A DNA stretch of 64,000 nt, from the NCBI GenBank assembly GCA_012927625.1, contig JABBOV010000008.1, positions 310,001 to 374,000 on the forward strand. Direction: 5' to 3'. A program made the translations under genes and the position numbers. The notes beneath the pieces are model-generated. The model had not been told where the DNA came from and did no database searches. It was given only the letters and a program-made list of their open reading frames with translations. This DNA comes from Glaciimonas sp. (GTDB lineage: Bacteria; Pseudomonadota; Gammaproteobacteria; Burkholderiales; Burkholderiaceae_D). Below, one piece after another: positions 62,408 through 64,000 of this stretch (its first letter is position 1; each line of letters opens with the position of its first letter).

Positions 62408-63709
62408 TTATTCTTCTTCCTGATCCGGCAGTTTCAGTCGGCCAGTATGAAAATCGTACTCGTAGACTTCACCGTAACGGCCCCATTCAATGGCGACCTC
62501 GAGGACTTGCTGGGCTTCATCCGCCTTCAGAAATTCTTCCAGCAATTCAAGGAATGGCTTTTCGGTCAAGGTGCCGGTGGGTTCTTGCTCCAGTCGCTGC
62601 CGAATGTGCGCAGCTAAAGGCACATGGGTCAGCAACTGTTGCCCAAAGATTTCTTGCCTGAGTGTATGTTCCGCTTCAGCATACCGAAGGCCAAGGGGCG
62701 TGATTGTAATATCGCCTTTCTCCACGAGAGCCAGACCCAGTAAAGCAAGCGCTTCATAGGTGGGGAACAATTCTTCATCCGGCAGCCCCGCTTCATCTGC
62801 CAACTGCGGCAAGTCGGCCCGGCCGTTAAATGGTGCGGCCGCCAGCAGATCCAGCACACCTTCGATATGACTGACATCGGTTTCCGGCAAGCGATAGCCT
62901 AGATGCGTCGGAGCTACCGTACCTGCAGCGGCTTCTTGCGCCGAGCGCATCGTCATCAGACCATACACTTCGTCAATCAAGGCGCGAACATCCAGCGAAT
63001 CGACATTACGCGGTCGCGGCAAGTCAATGTGGATTTCGCTGCGGATACGTCCCGGGTCGCTCGACAGGATGATGATCCGGTCAGCCATCATTACCGCTTC
63101 TTCGATGTTGTGAGAGACAATCAGGATGCCCTTGGTCAAAATCCGGTTGCTATCCCACAGGTCGAGAATGTCGTTGCGCAGGGTTTCGCCCGTCAGCACA
63201 TCCAGAGCCGAAAACGCTTCATCCATCAGCAGAACGTCCGGGTCGGTCACAAGTGCGCGGGCAATGCCGACCCGCTGCCGCATGCCGCCTGACAATTCAC
63301 GCGGCAAAGCGCCACCGAAGCCGGCCAATCCAATCAACTCGAGCATGGCATCGGCCCGCTTCTCGCGCTCTTCCGGTGACACGCCCTTCGCTTCCAGACC
63401 CAGTTCGACATTTTGTTGCACCGTCAGCCACGGAAACAAGGCAAACGATTGGAACACCATCGCAATGCCGGAGGCTGGGCCATTGATGCCTTGCCCACGA
63501 TAAGCGGCATTGCCAGCGTCAGCCGGAATCAGTCCCGCGATAATCCGCAGCAAAGTCGACTTCCCCGAACCTGACTTGCCAAGTAACGCGACAATTTCAC
63601 CTTCGGCCAAAGAGAAATTGACCTCGTCGAGTACCGTACGGGGCGCGCCATCCGCGCTGCGAAAGGACTTGGCAACGCTCTTTAGTTCAATCAATGCATT
63701 GCGGTTCAT
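62408..63709 (-). CDS. ABC transporter ATPase, nitrate/sulfonate type with C-terminal AAA-associated domain
   Basis: A 433-residue ATPase. The N-terminal 260 residues are a standard ABC domain: Walker A GKSGSGKSTLLR, signature ELSGGMRQRVGIARAL, Walker B VLLMDEAFSALD, H-loop IVSHNIEEA. It resembles TauB/SsuB/NrtD. The last 150 residues are the extra domain seen in this subgroup (FNGRADLPQLADEAGLPDEE onward), which may sense or bind a regulator. GAGGAAAT precedes the ATG. It follows a permease gene on the same strand by 9 bp. The substrate (nitrate, sulfonate, taurine, bicarbonate or other) cannot be told, as the binding protein is not in the window. Confidence 0.92.
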   Translation of the reverse strand: MNRNALIELKSVAKSFRSADGAPRTVLDEVNFSLAEGEIVALLGKSGSGKSTLLRIIAGLIPADAGNAAYRGQGINGPASGIAMVFQSFALFPWLTVQQNVELGLEAKGVSPEEREKRADAMLELIGLAGFGGALPRELSGGMRQRVGIARALVTDPDVLLMDEAFSALDVLTGETLRNDILDLWDSNRILTKGILIVSHNIEEAVMMADRIIILSSDPGRIRSEIHIDLPRPRNVDSLDVRALIDEVYGLMTMRSAQEAAAGTVAPTHLGYRLPETDVSHIEGVLDLLAAAPFNGRADLPQLADEAGLPDEELFPTYEALALLGLALVEKGDITITPLGLRYAEAEHTLRQEIFGQQLLTHVPLAAHIRQRLEQEPTGTLTEKPFLELLEEFLKADEAQQVLEVAIEWGRYGEVYEYDFHTGRLKLPDQEEE

Positions 63710-63718
63710 AGTATTTCC

Positions 63719-64000
63719 TCAACGGCTACGATCTTCGGCCAGCGAATACAGCTTGCGCCAGAAGAACCTGTTCAACAACATAACGAATATGCACATCACT
63801 CCAATGCCAAGTGCAATGCGATGAAAATCTCCTGCATCGGTCATCTGCTTGATGTAACTACCAAGACCATCGGCCACCAGTGTGGTCTTTCCCCAAGTGA
63901 CATATTCTGCAACGATACTGGCGTTCCACGAACCGCCGCTGGCGGTAATAGCGCCCGTAACAAAGCTGGGGAACACCGCTGGCAGGTAGACCCGTTTCCA
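63719..64000 (-). CDS. ABC transporter permease, C-terminal part (5' end beyond window)
   Basis: The last 93 residues of a permease of the nitrate/sulfonate type. LPAVFPSFVTGAITASGGSW carries the family coupling segment, then WNASIVAEYVTWG, and a final membrane helix (IALGIGVMCIFVMLLNRFF) before the stop at 63719. The reading frame stays open to the right edge. Permeases with this ending often are long, double-domain proteins paired with AAA-associated ATPases like the one next to it. Confidence 0.88.
   Translation of the reverse strand, partial: WKRVYLPAVFPSFVTGAITASGGSWNASIVAEYVTWGKTTLVADGLGSYIKQMTDAGDFHRIALGIGVMCIFVMLLNRFFWRKLYSLAEDRSR

Noticed and set aside
1-64000. CRISPR array or defence island
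   Set aside because: The repeats found are dispersed single units or inverted pairs, with no regular direct repeat-spacer pattern and no cas-like genes.

Overview
The window looks like chromosomal DNA of a betaproteobacterium in the Burkholderiales, most likely the Oxalobacteraceae (Herminiimonas/Collimonas-like). Supporting signs are the ahcY / 4-TM holin-like / metF block behind an S-adenosylhomocysteine (SAH) riboswitch, the order metK-lpxL-lpxL-dapF, three Porin_4-type trimeric porins, a fused indolepyruvate:ferredoxin oxidoreductase beside phenylalanine hydroxylase, and a tamA-tamB pair. No phage, plasmid, CRISPR or conjugation genes are visible; mobile DNA is limited to small non-coding repeats and one wrecked IS5-type transposase.

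Layout. (1) 1-11.4 kb is a respiratory/quinoprotein neighbourhood: an AcoR-like sigma-54 activator (cut by the left edge), a good -24/-12 promoter, a PedF-type cytochrome c, a periplasmic binding protein of the quinoprotein-associated type, a convergent apbE plus NosR-like flavoprotein pair, a tandem-Cache periplasmic protein, a porin, and a TonB receptor that closely resembles PqqU/YncD, the pyrroloquinoline quinone (PQQ) receptor. (2) 11.4-14.4 kb is a worn region: two fragments of lost genes, a hemerythrin, an unknown membrane protein bracketed by two equal-length copies of a 246-bp MITE-like element, and a REP-like palindrome pair. (3) 14.5-29.7 kb carries tamBA, queC, a tartrate/malate dehydrogenase, metY, an orphan Wzz-like protein and several small oxidoreductases. 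(4) 29.7-41.3 kb holds the indolepyruvate oxidoreductase and phhA, then cca, a GST, an NDUFA9-like protein, slt and fau. (5) 41.3-48.5 kb is the methyl-cycle block (metF, holin-like gene, ahcY, metK) followed by lipid A acyltransferases and dapF. (6) 48.7-58.3 kb has a Sel1 protein, two tandem porins, a trypsin/Calx-beta protein, an IS5-type remnant, a tiny lysine-rich gene, and an operon for a Cyc2-like fused outer-membrane cytochrome-porin plus a diheme cytochrome, lying between a tRNA-like fragment and an intact tRNA-Gly(CCC). (7) 58.4-64 kb has trmB, recQ, uppP and the start of a nitrate/sulfonate-type ABC transporter.

How parts may work together. The sigma-54 activator plausibly turns on the PedF/binding-protein pair for alcohol oxidation by a PQQ enzyme not present here, and PqqU would bring in the cofactor; this link is inference. 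The SAH riboswitch ties ahcY, and perhaps metF, to SAH level, and the metK leader can fold so as to hide its ribosome binding site.

The least expected features are a dispersed intergenic repeat family (seven copies, six with the rigid layout GAGTAT-N20-CCGC), the MITE pair, the metK leader structure and the Cyc2-like operon.
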